Positions 9,951 to 52,667 of a stretch of 64,000 nucleotides of DNA are shown here, in pieces (positions within the stretch are counted from its first letter, which is position 1; the number at the start of each line of letters is the position of its first letter). The stretch spans positions 1-64,000 of the forward strand of contig JALJCO010009084.1 of the NCBI GenBank assembly GCA_023101725.1, given 5' to 3'. The notes beneath the pieces are model-generated. The model was not told the DNA's origin, did not search any database, and saw nothing but the letters and a program-made list of their open reading frames with translations. The position numbers and the translations under genes are program-made. Origin of the DNA: Atherinomorus stipes (Eukaryota; Chordata; Actinopteri; Atheriniformes; Atherinidae).

Positions 9951-10831
9951 TTAAAGTAATAGTTCACCCTCAGAATGATTTAACTTTATTTTCCACTTAC
10001 CCTGATGGTGAGCAAAACTCTGGACCACTTTTTTAATGACAAATGCAGCCGGAGATCAGGAACGACTTCTCGTTTCCCCCCAATGGAGTTCGCCAGGGTC
10101 CGAGCCAAATAGGTCCATAAAAGTCCACAAAAAATTGTCAATATTCCTCCATACTGCTCGTCCCATGTAATCCAAGTGTCCTGAGTGGGTAGTGTCCAGA
10201 ATTTACTGGAAACGACGTCATTTAGTATATTTTTTGAGTCTAAAAAGGAGTATTGTTTACATCCATGAAGCGCGCACATGCGCGGTCACGAAACTACGGA
10301 AGCCTCCGCGTTCAGAGCCTACTCTGCCGATAATACAAGCGTAGAAGAAATTCACTGTTTACATTGTGGTGAGAGCACGAGAGCTCTAAACAAACCGGGA
10401 CAAACACAGGAGGGGGTGGATATTGATCTAAAAGAAAGAAAGAAAGAAAAAGAGAGAACGCGCAATCTCGTCTGCCGTGGCTTCCGTAGTTTCGTGAACG
10501 TGCATCGGCGTGCTTGCTGGGCATGCGATGTAGTATTGTTTAGACTCTAAAAATATACTAAATGGTGTAGTTTCAAGTAAATTCTGGACCCTACCCACTC
10601 AGGACACTTGGACTACATGGGACGAGCAGTATAGAGGAATATTGACAATTTTTTGTGGACTTTTATGGACCTTTTTGGCTCGGACCATGGCGAACTCCAT
10701 TGGGGGGGAACGAGAAGTCGTCCTGATCTCCGGCTGCATTTGACATATTAAAAAAGTGGTCTAGAGTCTTGCTCACCATCAGGGTAAGTGGAAAAAAAGT
10801 TAAATCATTCTGAGGGTGAACTATTCCTATA
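9951..10831. mobile_element. Long-inverted-repeat MITE, family A copy 1
   Basis: Left TTAAAGTAATAGTTCACCCT; the right end reads AGGGTGAACTATTCCTATAA. Nearly the whole element is a fold-back: 9951-10265 is complementary to 10520-10831. Shared landmarks are CTGATGGTGAGCAA, TCCATAAAAGTCCACAAAAA and CTGAGTGGGTAG. The right TTAA has decayed to ATAA. The family recurs at 17491-17840 (one arm) and 52668-53768. The loop holds an (AAAG)n stretch near 10430-10455. Confidence 0.85.
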
Positions 10832-12189
10832 AGTATTTTCTGGGAGTGACAACACACGCGACACAGCAAAATGACGATGGTGGGAAACGTCCAACTGGCT
10901 TCACTTTCCCTTTTCAGACATGACTGGATAATACGCTTATTCTTTTTGATAGTCTTCGGAGCATCCTCAGCATAACCCAGGCAGGAGAGAGAGGCAAATG
11001 TCAACCATAAATAGTCTGTTGTCAGTCAGTCAACGCCAAATGGTCTTTTATAGAGACAAGATCTGAAACTGAATGTTCTAGATAAGAAATGCTGTAGCCA
11101 TGCACTGCACGTACAAAAGAAGGTTTTCAAACATTTATCAAAGTAAAACTTATCTATAATCTGCCCGAGTAACCGTTTGTGGACCGCTTGGCTACGTCAA
11201 AAGTAATAAATCGCCTTTTCTTGTGGCAAATTTCTATGTTCACGATGCAAGAATGAAAACAATCATTTAAAATGATTCATGTGGGAAAAATAAACCAGAG
11301 TTTACGCACCCCAATCAGAACCATAAACAGGTCTGGATGTGAATCAGGTCTACTAACTGCAAACTTCAGTCAAACACACATTTAACAGTTTCTGGATGTT
11401 GGCATAATAATTATCTTCGACAAGGAGAGAATGTTTTCAGTAGCGTTGGTTTGTCCGTCTGTCAGCAACTTTACAGAAAAAGTTCTGGACGGATTGACCT
11501 GAAATCTTCCGCAGCCGTGTGTCTCAGTCCATGGAGGAACCCATTAAATGTTGGTGGTGATCCGGATCACCTTCTGGATCCAGGAATGTTCTGAAGGATC
11601 CTTTATAACACTGTGAGGTCGGCCATGTTGGAAAGGCTGTTGATGAGGCGTGAGTGCCCCCTTGTGGCAGAAGTGTGCAGCTGAGCTACTGAGCACATGA
11701 TGTCAGGATGCAGAAATGAAACTTCTGAGCATCAGTGAGCTGCTTGGCGGCAGTCTGCATTCTCTGAGTGCTTTTCTAGTTGTTCATATGATGGTTCAAG
11801 CCTCTATAAACAGTCCATTATGTAAGACAACAGCTGAATCTGGTGTTTACTGTGGTGTGATTAAACTGTGATGCTCGCTGGAGCAGATAGCTGCGCTCAT
11901 GGTTCATTACGGTTGTTGTTTTTTCTGGTTTTATAGCTTGTGCATGTGTGTGTGTGTTTAAGCCTGCGCCTCATTATGCAGCTTCTGAGAGCTTCTTTGT
12001 GGTTCTGGCTGGCACACTTCAGGCCGTACATTCTCCATTCTCCTGGGGAGTGTCTGCATGTGATAGCAGGATTTACGACCAACCGTGTTACTTTTTCTGT
12101 CAGTGTTAGACTGCCCTGGAACATTTTTACCTCTTAAGTCCTATTGCTTATTGGATGATGTGGTTAGTATAATATAGGGACCACATGTA
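10832..12189. other. Unassigned, with one interspersed repeat at about 11405-11783
   Basis: No gene. At 11405-11783 there is a common fish interspersed repeat: it starts AATAATTATCTTCGACAAGG, runs through GTGGTGATCCGGATCACC and TCTGGATCCAGGAA, and ends near CTCTGAGTGCTTTTCTAGTT. I cannot assign its class with confidence. The remaining sequence is featureless. Confidence 0.5.
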
Positions 12190-13976
12190 CAGGGAGTGCA
12201 GAATTATTAGGCAAATGAGTATTTTGACCACATCATCCTCTTTATGCATGTTGTCTTACTCCAAGCTGTATAGGCCCAAAGCCTACTACCAATTAAGCAT
12301 ATCAGGTGATGTGCATCTCTGTAATGAGAAGGGCTGTGGTCTAACACATCAACACCCTATATCAGCTGTATTAGGCAAACATAATTATTAGGCAACTGCA
12401 ACATCACTGGAGTGCCCAAAAGCACAAGGTGTGCAATGCTCAGAGACATGGCCAAGGTAAGAAAGGCTGAAAAACCACCACCACTGAACAAGACACACAA
12501 GCTGAAACGTCAAGACTAGGCCAAGAAATATCTAAGCTGATTTTTTAAGGTTTTATGGACTGATGAAATGAGAGTGAGTCTTGATGGGCCCATGGCTGGA
12601 TCGGTAAAGGCCAGAGAGCTCCAGTCCCACTCAGACGCCAGCAAGGTGGAGGTGGGGTACTGGTATGGGGTCAGAAGAGGGACTTGACAGGCTCCGAAAA
12701 GTCAAAAATAGTGAGATATCTTGCAAAGGGATGCAGCACTCTTAAAATTGCCAAGCTTCTGAAGCGTGATCATCGAACAATCAAGCGTTTCCTTCAAAAT
12801 AGTCAACAGGGTCGCAAGAAACGTGTGGAAGAACCAAGGCGCAAAATCACTGCCCATGAACTGAGAAAAGTCAAGCGTGCAGCTGCCAAGATGCCACTTG
12901 CCAGCAGTTTTGCCATATTTCAGAGCTGCAACATCACTGGAGTGCCCAAAAGCACAAGGTGTGCAATACTCAGAGACATGGCCAAGGTAAGAAAGGCTGA
13001 AAAACCACCACCACTGAACAAGACACACAAGCTGAAACGTCAAGACTGGGCCAAGAAATATCTCAGACTGATTTTTCTAAGGTTTAATGGACTGATGAAA
13101 TGAGAGTGAGTCTTGATGGGTCAGATGGATGGGCCCGTGGCTGGATCGGTAAAGGGCAAAGAGCTCCAGTCCCACTCAGACGCCAGCAAGGTGGAGGTGG
13201 GGTACTGGTATGGGCCAGATGGATGGGCCCGTGGCTGGATCGGTAAAGGCCAGAGAGCTCCAGTCCCACTCAGACGCCAGCAAGGTGGAGGTGGGGTACT
13301 GGTATGGGCTAGTATCATCAAAGATGAGCTTGTGGGGCCTTTTCGGGTTGAGGATGGAGTCAAGCTCAACTCCCAGTCCTACTGCCAGTTTCTGGAAGAC
13401 ACCTTCTTCAAGCAGTGGTACAGGAAGAAGTCTGCATCCTTCAAGAAAAACATGATTTTCATGCAGGACAATGCTCCATCACACGCATAGAGAACCTGTG
13501 GTCCCTCATCAATTTGAGATTTACAAGGAGGGAAAACAGTCCACCTCTCTGAACAGTGACTGGGAGGCTGTGGTTGCTGCTGCACGCAATGTTGATGGTG
13601 AACAGATCAAAACACTGACAGGATCCATGGATGGCAGCTTTTGAGTGTCTTTGCAAAGAAAGGTGGCTATATTGATCACTGATACTGTTTTTTTGTTTTT
13701 GAATGTCAGAAATGTATATTTGTGAATGTTGAGCTGTTATATTGGTTTCCCTGGTGAAAATAAATAATTGAAATGGGTATATATTTGTTTATTGTTAAGT
13801 TGCCTAATAATTATGTTTGCCTAATTCACCTGATATAGGGTGTTGATGTGATTAGACCACACCCCTTCTCATTAAAAAGATGCACATCACCTGATATGCT
13901 TAATTGGTAGTAGGCTTTGGGCCTATACAGCTTGGAGTAAGACAACATGCATACAGAGGATGATGTGCAAAATACG
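12190..13976 (+). mobile_element. Tc1/mariner element, rearranged and truncated on the right
   Basis: Left end TA then CAGGGAGTGCAGAATTATTA. A terminal inverted repeat of about 200 bp runs to about 12398. The right repeat (about 13798-13976) is its reverse complement but stops at GTGCAAAATAC, so the outer 29 bases or so are missing. Inside is a broken transposase (12684-13650), together with extra partial copies of it. Its termini and protein differ from those of the Tc1 element at 30903-34167. Confidence 0.9.
12684..13650 (+). pseudogene. Tc1-family transposase, broken
   Basis: A DDE transposase that would bind the element ends and cut and paste the element at TA sites. 12684-13103 encodes the N-terminal helix-turn-helix region (IVRYLAKGCSTLKIAKLL, then DHRTIKRF) and the start of the catalytic region. 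After a frame shift near 13080, 13130-13490 encodes the middle (WARGWIGKGQRAP, then GGGGVLVW, KDELVGPFRVEDG and FMQDNAPSHA with the second catalytic aspartate). About 30 residues before IENLW are deleted and a stop follows APSHA. The segment around WARGWIGKG occurs three times (about 12587-12670, 13124-13216, 13217-13308), and 12399-12586 duplicates 12929-13116. It cannot make an active enzyme. Confidence 0.88.
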
Positions 13977-14018
13977 TTTTCCTTCCCAATAACTGTGTTT
14001 GTAATAATTTATAAAGCA

Positions 14019-14678
14019 TTAAAGGACAACTCTCTCTTTTTTTCAACCTGGACCTTATTTCTAGGCGTTTATACATGCATTTACTAACCGGTAAAGTTGA
14101 TGCATCACTTTAGGTCCTTGGGAAGATATTACATTGAGTCGTCCTTCAGTGTACGTCCTGTGAAATTGCAGAGATGGGGCAACCGCTCTATAAGACATTA
14201 TCTGCAGTAAAACTCCTTGATTTCATCAATACTTTAAGTAGAATGAACGAACAAATGAGTACTATTGTCCTGTGAGTTCAGAGTATCACAAATTGTGTTT
14301 TAGTTGTTGTCTGGGTAGTAGCTGCTCTTCTCAGCTGTACTATGGAAGCCTGCATCGTGAACGCGCTGCCCTGAAAAGTGTGTAGAACACCCTGATAACT
14401 AACAGAAAGATAATTCTGGACTCACAGGACAATCGTACTAGTTTGTTCATTCATTCTACTGAAAGTATTGGTGAAAATCAAGGAGCTTTTACTGCAGATA
14501 ATGTCTTATATAGTCACTGCTCTGTCTCCATCATCATACTGGATGTACACTGAAGGGCAACTCAAGTTGTATCTTCCAAAGGACTCAAAGTGATGCAGAA
14601 ACTTTACAGGTGAGTAAATGCACGTATAAACTCCTAGAAATAAGGTCCAGGTTGAAAAAAACTAAAGTTATCCTTTAA
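14019..14678. mobile_element. TTAA-bounded long-inverted-repeat MITE, family B
   Basis: Left end TTAAAGGACAACTCTCTCTT; right end AACTAAAGTTATCCTTTAA. Both arms contain CAACCTGGACCTTATTTCTA or its complement, followed by a TTTATAC-type block, with further matches inside (GTCCTGTGAG, TACTTTAAGTAGAATGAA-like). Arms are about 250-300 bp in a 660-bp element. No coding sequence. Confidence 0.85.
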
Positions 14679-15145
14679 CTTTGGAGTCCGGGTGATCAGG
14701 GTTTCACCAGGCATATGGCCTACTGTATATGAAAAATCCGTAAATGGCATTTTCCCGCAGCAAGAAACATTTGTTTTGGACAACATGCGGATACGCTGCA
14801 AGTTCTTAAAGCATTGGTAATGGCTGTCTGTGAGTTTTTCCATTTTTTAATGAGCATAATGATGGGAAGCATATGAGCAGATGTTATGCAATACGCAGTA
14901 CTTTGACATCATATCTGCTAGATGTCTGTGAATTTTAGTCAAATCTCAAACTTCAGTTAACCCACGCGAATGCGCAACAGAAAAAGCAGACGTTGGGGGG
15001 TAATTTATTTATTACATGTGGTCCCTAGGTAATATTAATCCCGTCAGAATTTAGATTAACATTTTTCAGCTATTATTCCGCCTTTCCTTCAGATTTACCT
15101 ATTGCTGTATATGTTGTAAAGTGAATTTGTCCTCTCTCTCTATAG
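14679..15145. other. Upstream flank or intron of slco4a1, unassigned
   Basis: No repeat identified. The end of this stretch is a polypyrimidine tract and AG (CCTCTCTCTCTATAG, ending at 15145). It is therefore probably the 3' end of a 5'UTR intron, so the true promoter and first exon of slco4a1 lie further upstream at a place I cannot locate. Confidence 0.5.
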
Positions 15146-15412
15146 GATGCCATCATCCTGCACCATTATGAGGAAGTCCTCACATCTTCTGCCACCATGT
15201 GAAGATAAACACCTGAAGAGCCTTAACAAATATCCAGCACTTTGAAGACCAGCATTAGCACTGTGGACACAGGAGGTGTGCCATGAATAGATGATTCAGG
15301 ACCAGAACAGGTCCCTTTGATCCTCTGCTTATTCACATTTGCCATTTTCCACATTGGTGGCTACAAGCGGAATTCTTCATTTCTGAGCTCGTAAAATCCC
15401 ACGAGAGTGGAG
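15146..15412 (+). other. slco4a1: slco4a1 5'UTR (part of the first coding exon)
   Basis: It begins directly after a strong splice-acceptor-like sequence at 15131-15145 and runs to the start codon. It contains short upstream ATGs with early stops (for example GCCACCATGTGA near 15191), which could damp translation. Human SLCO4A1 also has an untranslated first exon, which supports splicing here. Confidence 0.55.
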
Positions 15413-45530
<30,118 letters not shown>

Positions 45531-45657
45531 ACCCTCATCGTTTATATGACAAAAAGCCTGAAATGCCTTCATGCACACGCAGACGTGTGTCTGTAGCACA
45601 TGACGACTTCAAACATGCTGCTGTCTCTGAACACAATCCTGCTTTGACTGCATGCAG

Positions 45658-45694
<37 letters not shown>

Positions 45695-46084
45695 TGTGTG
45701 CGTGTGTGTGCTTGATTGGGCCTAGCCACTGTTCTGCATATGAAATCTGGATTTCTACAAATATCTTCAATCACTGAAGTTGATTTTTTTTATCGTGTGA
45801 TGATGTTTCTTATTGTATGTCATCCTGACAAAGCCAACGAGACACCTTAGACTTTTGAGTGTGTTTGAAGCATTTAAGATTTGGAGAAAAGGATTTTTAT
45901 ATTTAAAGCATCATTTTCACAACAATTGGTTTCCAGGCCAGAAATAATGTAGCCAAACAATATTCATCGAACAATGAAAGACATGTAAGGAAATATCCTC
46001 AGAGAATGAATGTTTTCTCCATTCTTCCATGGATTTTCCAAAGACAAAGTCTTATCCATGAACCTGACCCTTAAAAAGTCTGAC
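45531..46084 (+). other. slco4a1: slco4a1 3'UTR (probable), with (GT)n at 45658-45711
   Basis: Follows the stop codon directly. A (GT)n microsatellite of about 54 bp lies in it. I see no canonical AATAAA before the minisatellite at 46085; the next is at 48787 (GGAATAAAG). The transcript therefore either uses a variant signal near 45895-45960 or runs through the minisatellite. Confidence 0.55.
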
Positions 46085-48625
46085 CCGTGAACAGACTTAC
46101 TCATGACCTGTCTTACCATGAACAGTCTGACCCATGAACAGACTGACCCATGAACAGTGTGACGCATGAACAGACTGACCCATGAACAGACTGACCCATG
46201 AACAGCCTGACCCATGAACGGTGTGACCCATGCCCATGAACAGACTGACCCATGAACAGACTGACCAATGAACAGTCTGACCCATGAACAGACTGACCCA
46301 TGAACAGCCTGACCCATGAACAGTGTGACGCATGAACAGACTGACCCATGAACAGCCTGAGCCATGAACGGTGTGACCCATGAACAGACTGACCCATGAA
46401 CAGACTGACCAATGAACAGTCTGATCCATGAACAGACTGACCCATGAACAGCCTGACCCATGAACGGTGTGACCCATGAATAGTCTGACCCATGAACTGT
46501 CTGACCCATGAATGGGCTAACCCATGAACGGTGTGACCCATGACCAGTCTGACCCTTGAACGGTGTGACCCATGACCAGTCGGACCCATGAACAGACTGA
46601 CCCATGAACCGTGTGACCCATGAACAGTGTGACCCATGAACAGACTGACCAATAAAAAGCCTGACCCATAAACAGACTGACCCATGAACAACCTGATCCA
46701 TGAATAGTGTGACCCATGAACAGTCTGACCCATGACCAGTCTGACCCATGACCAGTCTGAGCCATAAACGATGTGACCCATTAAAAGTCTGACCCATGAA
46801 CGGTGTGACCCATGAACAGTCTAACCCATGAGCTGTCTGACCCTTGAACAGACTGACCAATAAACAGCCTGACCCATAAACAGACTGACCCATGACCAGC
46901 CTGACCCATGAACAGACTGACCAATAAACAGCCTGACCCATAAACAGACTGACCCATGAACAGCCTGACCCATGAACAGTGTGACGCATAAACAGACTGG
47001 CCCATGAACAGTCTGACCCATGACCAGTCTGAGCCATAAACTATGTGACCCATTAAAAGTCTGACCCATGAACGGTGTGACCCATAAACAGTCTAACCCA
47101 TGAACTGTCTTACCCATGAATGGGCTGACCCATGAACTGTGTGACCAATGACCAGTCTGACCCATGAACAGACTGACCCATGATGGTTTGACCCATGATT
47201 GGACTGACCCATGACCAGTCTGACCAATGAACGGTCTGACCGATGAAAGGTCTGACCCATGATGGGACTGAACCATGACCAGTTTGACCCATGATTGATC
47301 TGACCCATTAACAGACTGACCCAATAACGGTCTGACCCATGAAAAGTCTGACCCATGACCAGTGTGTCCCATGAACAGACTGACCCATAAACAGTCTGAC
47401 CCATGAACGGTCTGACCCATGAATGGTGTGACCCATGAACTGTGTGACCCATAAACTGTCTGACCCATGAATGGTCTGATCCTTGAATGGTCTGATCCTT
47501 GAATGGTGTGACCCATGAACGGTGTGACCCATGAACAGTCTGACCCATGAACAGACTGACCCATGACGGTTTGACCCATGAACGGTCTGACCCATGAACG
47601 GTATGACCCATGAATGGTCTGACCCATGAACCGTCTGACCAATGAAAGGTCTGACCCATGATTGGACTGAACCATGACCAGTTTGACCAATGAACGGTCA
47701 AACCCATGAACAGTCGGACCCATGAACAGACTGACCCATGAACAGACTGACCCATGAACAGACTGACCCATGAACGGTCAAACCCATGAACGGTCAAACC
47801 CATGAACAGTCTGACCCACGAACAGACTGACCCATGAACCGTGTGACCCATGAACAGCCTGACCCATGAACAGACTGACCCATGAACAGACTGACCCATG
47901 AACGGTCAAACCCATGAACGGTCAAACCCATGAACAGTCTGACCCACGAACAGACTGACCCATGAACCGTGTGACCCATGAACAGCCTGACCCATGAACA
48001 GACTGACCCATGAACAGCCTGACCCATGAACAGACTGACCAATAAACAGCCTGACCCATAAACAGACTGACCCATGAACAGCCTGACCCATGAACTGTGT
48101 GTCCCATGACCAGTCTGACCAATGAACAGACTGACCCATGAACAGACTGACCTACGAACAGTGTGACCCATGAAAAGTCTGACCCATGAACAATCTGACC
48201 AATGAAGGACTGACCCATGAACAGACTGACCAATGAACAGACTGACTCACTAACGGTCTGACCCATGACGGTTTGACCCATGAATGAACTGACCCATGAA
48301 CTGTCTGACCAATGAAAGGTCTGACCCATGAACAGTCTGACCCATGAATGGTCTGACCCATGAATGGTCTGACCCATGAACAGTCTGACCCATGAATGGT
48401 CTGACCCATGAATGGTCTGACCCATGAACAGTCTGACCCATGACCGGTCTGACCTATGATCGGACTGACCCATGACCAGTTTGACCCATGAACGAACTGA
48501 CCCATGAACGTACTGACCCATGAACGGTCTGACCAATGAACGGACTGACCCATGAACGTTCTGACCCATGATCGGTCAAACCCATGACAGTTTGACCCAT
48601 GAACGGTCAAACCCATGTACAGTCT
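46085..48625 (+). repeat. 16-bp minisatellite, about 2.5 kb
   Basis: About 158 copies of CCCATGAACAGACTGA with recurrent variants (CAGCCTGA, CGGTGTGA, CGGTCAAA, AATGGTCTGA) arranged in higher-order blocks; for example, a block near 47755-47830 is repeated at 47880-47955. All three - strand frames stay open for hundreds of codons with a 16-residue period (MGQSVHGSVCSWV-like). These are not genes. The array lies about 550 bp downstream of the slco4a1 stop. Confidence 0.97.
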
Positions 48626-49749
48626 GACATACTAATTTTCATTCAGAAAAACAGAAAAAAGGAATTTCAAATGAAAATCTCATTTTTAGACTCATACAAC
48701 AGACTGTGTTCCTTGTAGAAACCCCTGTGGCTGAAAGTTTGGATATTTTTTTGTTCCGTTGGGGTCTACAGGCTTTTTATATCTGGAATAAAGAAGATAA
48801 TCACAGTTTCTGTGGGTTATCCTCTTACGGCCTTTAAAGTGTCTGAACTCCCATTTTCTGATACCTCCACAGATTTTCTTTGGGGGTAAAGATCATATTT
48901 AAAAAGAGGTTTTGCTGCTTATGGGGAGACTTTTGCAGTTTTGGTTCTGGATCCGTTTTTGAATCTCACAACCTCAGTGCTTTCTAGGGAACCGGCCCGC
49001 ATTCACACCAGTTTAACCAGGAGGTAGACTTTTTGTTCTGAGAGTTGATGGTGAGGGTGTCAGGCTCCTAGAACTGACGCTTTCCCAAAACAAACTATAT
49101 ATTCAGATGAATGAGGAAATTTCATACCAGGACGTCTCTGTCGTCTTCTGATCCATGTGCCCACTAATTTCCATTGGAACTTGGGACGATGACTGTCCAG
49201 CAGCTGAAGACATGTAACACTATGTCTGTCTCTACTTCTGGGTTTCCTTCTTCACTTTCAGATTATTGATCATTTGGTCTGGTGTTTGTTCTGTTTTGTT
49301 TTTGCTTCTTTTTTTGGAACTTTATTGAAATGTTGTGACAGACAGTATGGATCTGGCTATGGCCTCGTTTTTTTTTATTATAGCAGTCTAAAGTTTGGAT
49401 GAACCCAGCTATGTTTAGCGATGTCATCACGGTTCACCATTAAGAACCTTTTTGTTTCAGTGAACAGACTTTTCAGGTTCTGAACAGACAGTTTTTGGTG
49501 TGGATGCTTAGGAAACTTAGGACCAGGAAGTGGTGACCAGACAGTGTGAAAGCCTTATATGTGTGGACATGGCCTTACTTTTGATAATCACACATAGAGG
49601 AGCTGCCACTGCTGTGGTGGCTATAGAGATGTATCCAGCTGCAATCTCATCTTTCATCTGAAGGCCAGCCAGGAGGAGGGGTGTTTCAGCCAAGGATCTG
49701 GCAGAAAATGGACCAGGAAGTTCATGCTTCGGACCGTTTTGTATGTTCT
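48626..49749. other. Unassigned sequence downstream of slco4a1
   Basis: No gene recognised. AATAAA at 48787-48792 is a candidate polyadenylation signal for a long slco4a1 transcript. Confidence 0.4.
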
Positions 49750-50853
49750 TAGGGCCAATTCCAATTACTATCTTAACCCTCAATCTTAATCCTCAAGCTC
49801 AACCCTCAATCTTAGTAGCCCTCAAAACCAAGTGTTATGGGCTATTTTGTGACTTAGAAATGGAGCACCTATTAAATGCAGATACGTCTTCAAACTGTGG
49901 GGTGAGGGGGGCAGCATTACGCCAAAGTGGCGTTAAGTCTGTCAATTCAGAAAAAAAGCATTTATTTTATTTCCATGTATCTGCACTGTTAACCCTGTCT
50001 GTTTAATCATCAGCCACAAATGCACCTATGATTGACGGCTCCATCAGGACTATGCTTTTGAAATTGTTGTGGACTATCTGTCAGTTATTCCTTCTGTTAG
50101 AGTTATCAAACAATAGTCTGTATAAATAACACCAGCATGGACATGTTCAGCTGTCACCGCATACCACGACTTATTGAAAGGTAAACACCAGCTACAAGGA
50201 AAGTTACGTAGGTAACTGTGGTTCTGTTAATTCCTGGATGACTGCAGTCAGCTGACCGACACGTCACCTGATTGACTTTGTTGTCATCAGGACTCGACCT
50301 GCGAGGAGACATATCCATTTTGGTTACTGCCTCTGGCAGTCATGAAGGAATGAAACAGAACTATCGTTCGATTGCTCTGCGGCTACGGGAGATGACATTA
50401 GCCTGGTCATCTTATACCATTATCGGCACAAGGCTGTTATCTTGATAAAACAACGACATTAGCACAGAGAAAAATGACCATTTTGTAACGTTAAATAACT
50501 TAAACTATAGCAACATGGCTTGACCACACCAGCCGCTATTGACAAAAGATTGTAAAATTAAAAGACATATTATGCAACAATGAGGTAACTAATCCGTAAC
50601 ATGGGCCTGATGTTTATATCTCCATTAACAAAGAAAATACTTACATTTGTAGCTCGCCTTCTTTGCCGCTGCATTCTGGGTAGCCCTTACTCACAAGCTG
50701 GTGTCCAAGAATCTCAGGATTGAGGATATTCAGCCTCAAACTTGCCTCAACTTAACTGAGAATCAGGACAGCACTTGCACTTCGCGGGACTGCGCATTTT
50801 TGAGATTGAGGGTTAAGATTGAGGGTTAAGACAGGAATTGGAATTCACCCTTA
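49750..50853. mobile_element. 1.1-kb MITE with about 38-bp inverted repeats
   Basis: The left end GGGCCAATTCCAATTACTAT continues CTTAACCCTCAATCTTAA. The right end is its complement (TTAAGATTGAGGGTTAAGAC, then AGGAATTGGAATTCACCC). Subterminal CCTCAATCTTAA/CCTCAA motifs repeat several times on the left and about twice on the right. No coding sequence. Confidence 0.8.
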
Positions 50854-52667
50854 TTCAAAGTAAAACCAGAGTGTGACTCAACTCCCCAGGTTTTCTTAGA
50901 GGACCTGTTTGCCAGACTTCGTTCTACCTGAAGCTTTAGTGATTGTAGATCTTGCTGTTAACTGATAGCTTCTTGCCACAAACTAACACGTTGTTGTGTG
51001 CCTTTTCTCCAGAGTGGCTTCTCCACCATAAAGACCACACTGATGGAGTGCTGCTGAGATCTTCCCCCAGCAGGTTCTCCAGAAACATTTTTCACATTTC
51101 TTTGCTTAGATTTTCAAATGACACAGTCCAGAATTAAGGCCTGTGTGCTTCATGGACAGTTTAAAGTTTTAGGAAGGTTCTTAGTTCGTTATTATGGAGT
51201 GTTGTTTTTCCTCCGTGCAGCATATCCAGTCGAGTCCATTTAGCATTGTTTCAATCATTAATGATGCATTTTCAAAAGAAGTAAAGTGAACAGGGCGCAT
51301 TACTAAATGTCACAGCAAAAGGTCTGAGTACTGTCTAAAAATAAGAGTTTTAGTGATTTTGCAGAAATATTAAATGTGTGTAAAAACTTGAAGGAGTCTG
51401 AATGCTTCCTGAAATACCTTCATATGTTAATGTGCACATAAATAACAAATCACAATAAAACAGCCCAATTCTAAAGCACGAGTATTTTTACTGAGACTTT
51501 GTATTTAACAGTAGCAAGAAGACTGTAACATGTTCATGTACACATGCAGCAGATCTACAAAGGGGTCCTTCTGTCTGCCAAATTGATGCTTTTTCATAAA
51601 AATTGCATTACTGCACTTTAAAAATATGCAAAGTTTCTTTGAAAGCACAAAAAAGGTCAAATAAATGTTTGCATCAGAATTTAAAACATGAAATTCTGTC
51701 TGGGTTTCCCCAATAACTCCAAATTAGTCAGCGATACATCCCTTCATTTTTTGATTCTTGATTTCAAGAATCAGTGTGAAAATTTTGTGGAAACCATTTG
51801 GAGATGTGTGTCAATGGCATTTCTCTGTTCAATCAGATAAAATCTGTGTAGATGAACAGCAAAGATTGGCAAGCCTGAGCAGGGCTGCATGGAGATTCTG
51901 AGACCAGAAATGGATCATGAGCTCTCTGAGTCTCACGGCTTCCAGACTAACCAGTTGCTGAATAATAACACCAACTTCTCCCCATCCAGTTAGACTCTGG
52001 TGACATGCCAGTTTCTCCTTTTTCAAAGAAAACTTATGCACTTGTCACATAAAGAGACCTAACATCATTAACAGAAGTTCTGGTTCATTGAACCGTCTGG
52101 TAAGATGGAGACTGGACCAATGGAGCCACATCACCCAGAAGGAAAAGCAGCCATTGTTGTACTGACACCTGTAAATCTTCCCATAATGACAAGCCAGAAT
52201 GTCTGTCTGGAAATATGTGTCTATACTGTTGACCCAAAGGAGAGCTGGGGGAGTCTGAAATGGAGGAATCTGTGGATGCTCGTTTGAAGTTTTGCACCAT
52301 CAAGTTTTTTTCAATAAAGAATGAGAATCTAAAATCTCTGAAATTAAGAAAATTCAAGTCTTAATGGCACAAGTTACTGGAAAAGTGTCACACTTCCATG
52401 GGATTTGTGGGTTCAGGATTGGTTTTCAGTGGAAATGTTTGAGCCTCTAACCTCAGGGTTGTGGTTAGTTAGGGTTAGGGTTTGGCTGAACACAGCTGAG
52501 TCTCAGCAGCTTCCACCATCTTAGACTCTCAAACTAAGTTATGTCTAAGGTCAGCTCTGGGACGGCAGCTACAGGCTGGTCTGCAGCACAAAGCCAAATT
52601 CACAATGAAAAGATTTGCACTGGCTTACCTGCCTGGCTACTTGCAGTAGAGAGACTGACATGACGGC
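50854..52667. other. Unassigned sequence
   Basis: No gene or defined repeat. Two TTAGGG units near 52468 are too few to be telomeric. Confidence 0.4.

Noticed and set aside
15407..15412. Alternative start at an in-frame GTG two codons before the ATG
   Set aside because: The ATG at 15413 has G at -3 and is the normal eukaryotic start; there is no reason to use GTG.
45964..48616. Very long - strand frames (up to 357 codons) with MGQSVHGSVCSWV-like repeats
   Set aside because: All three frames are open because the 16-bp repeat happens to contain no stop on that strand; the products are repeat translations without any domain.
52461..52487. Telomere-like TTAGGG units
   Set aside because: Only two consecutive units; too short to be an interstitial telomere.
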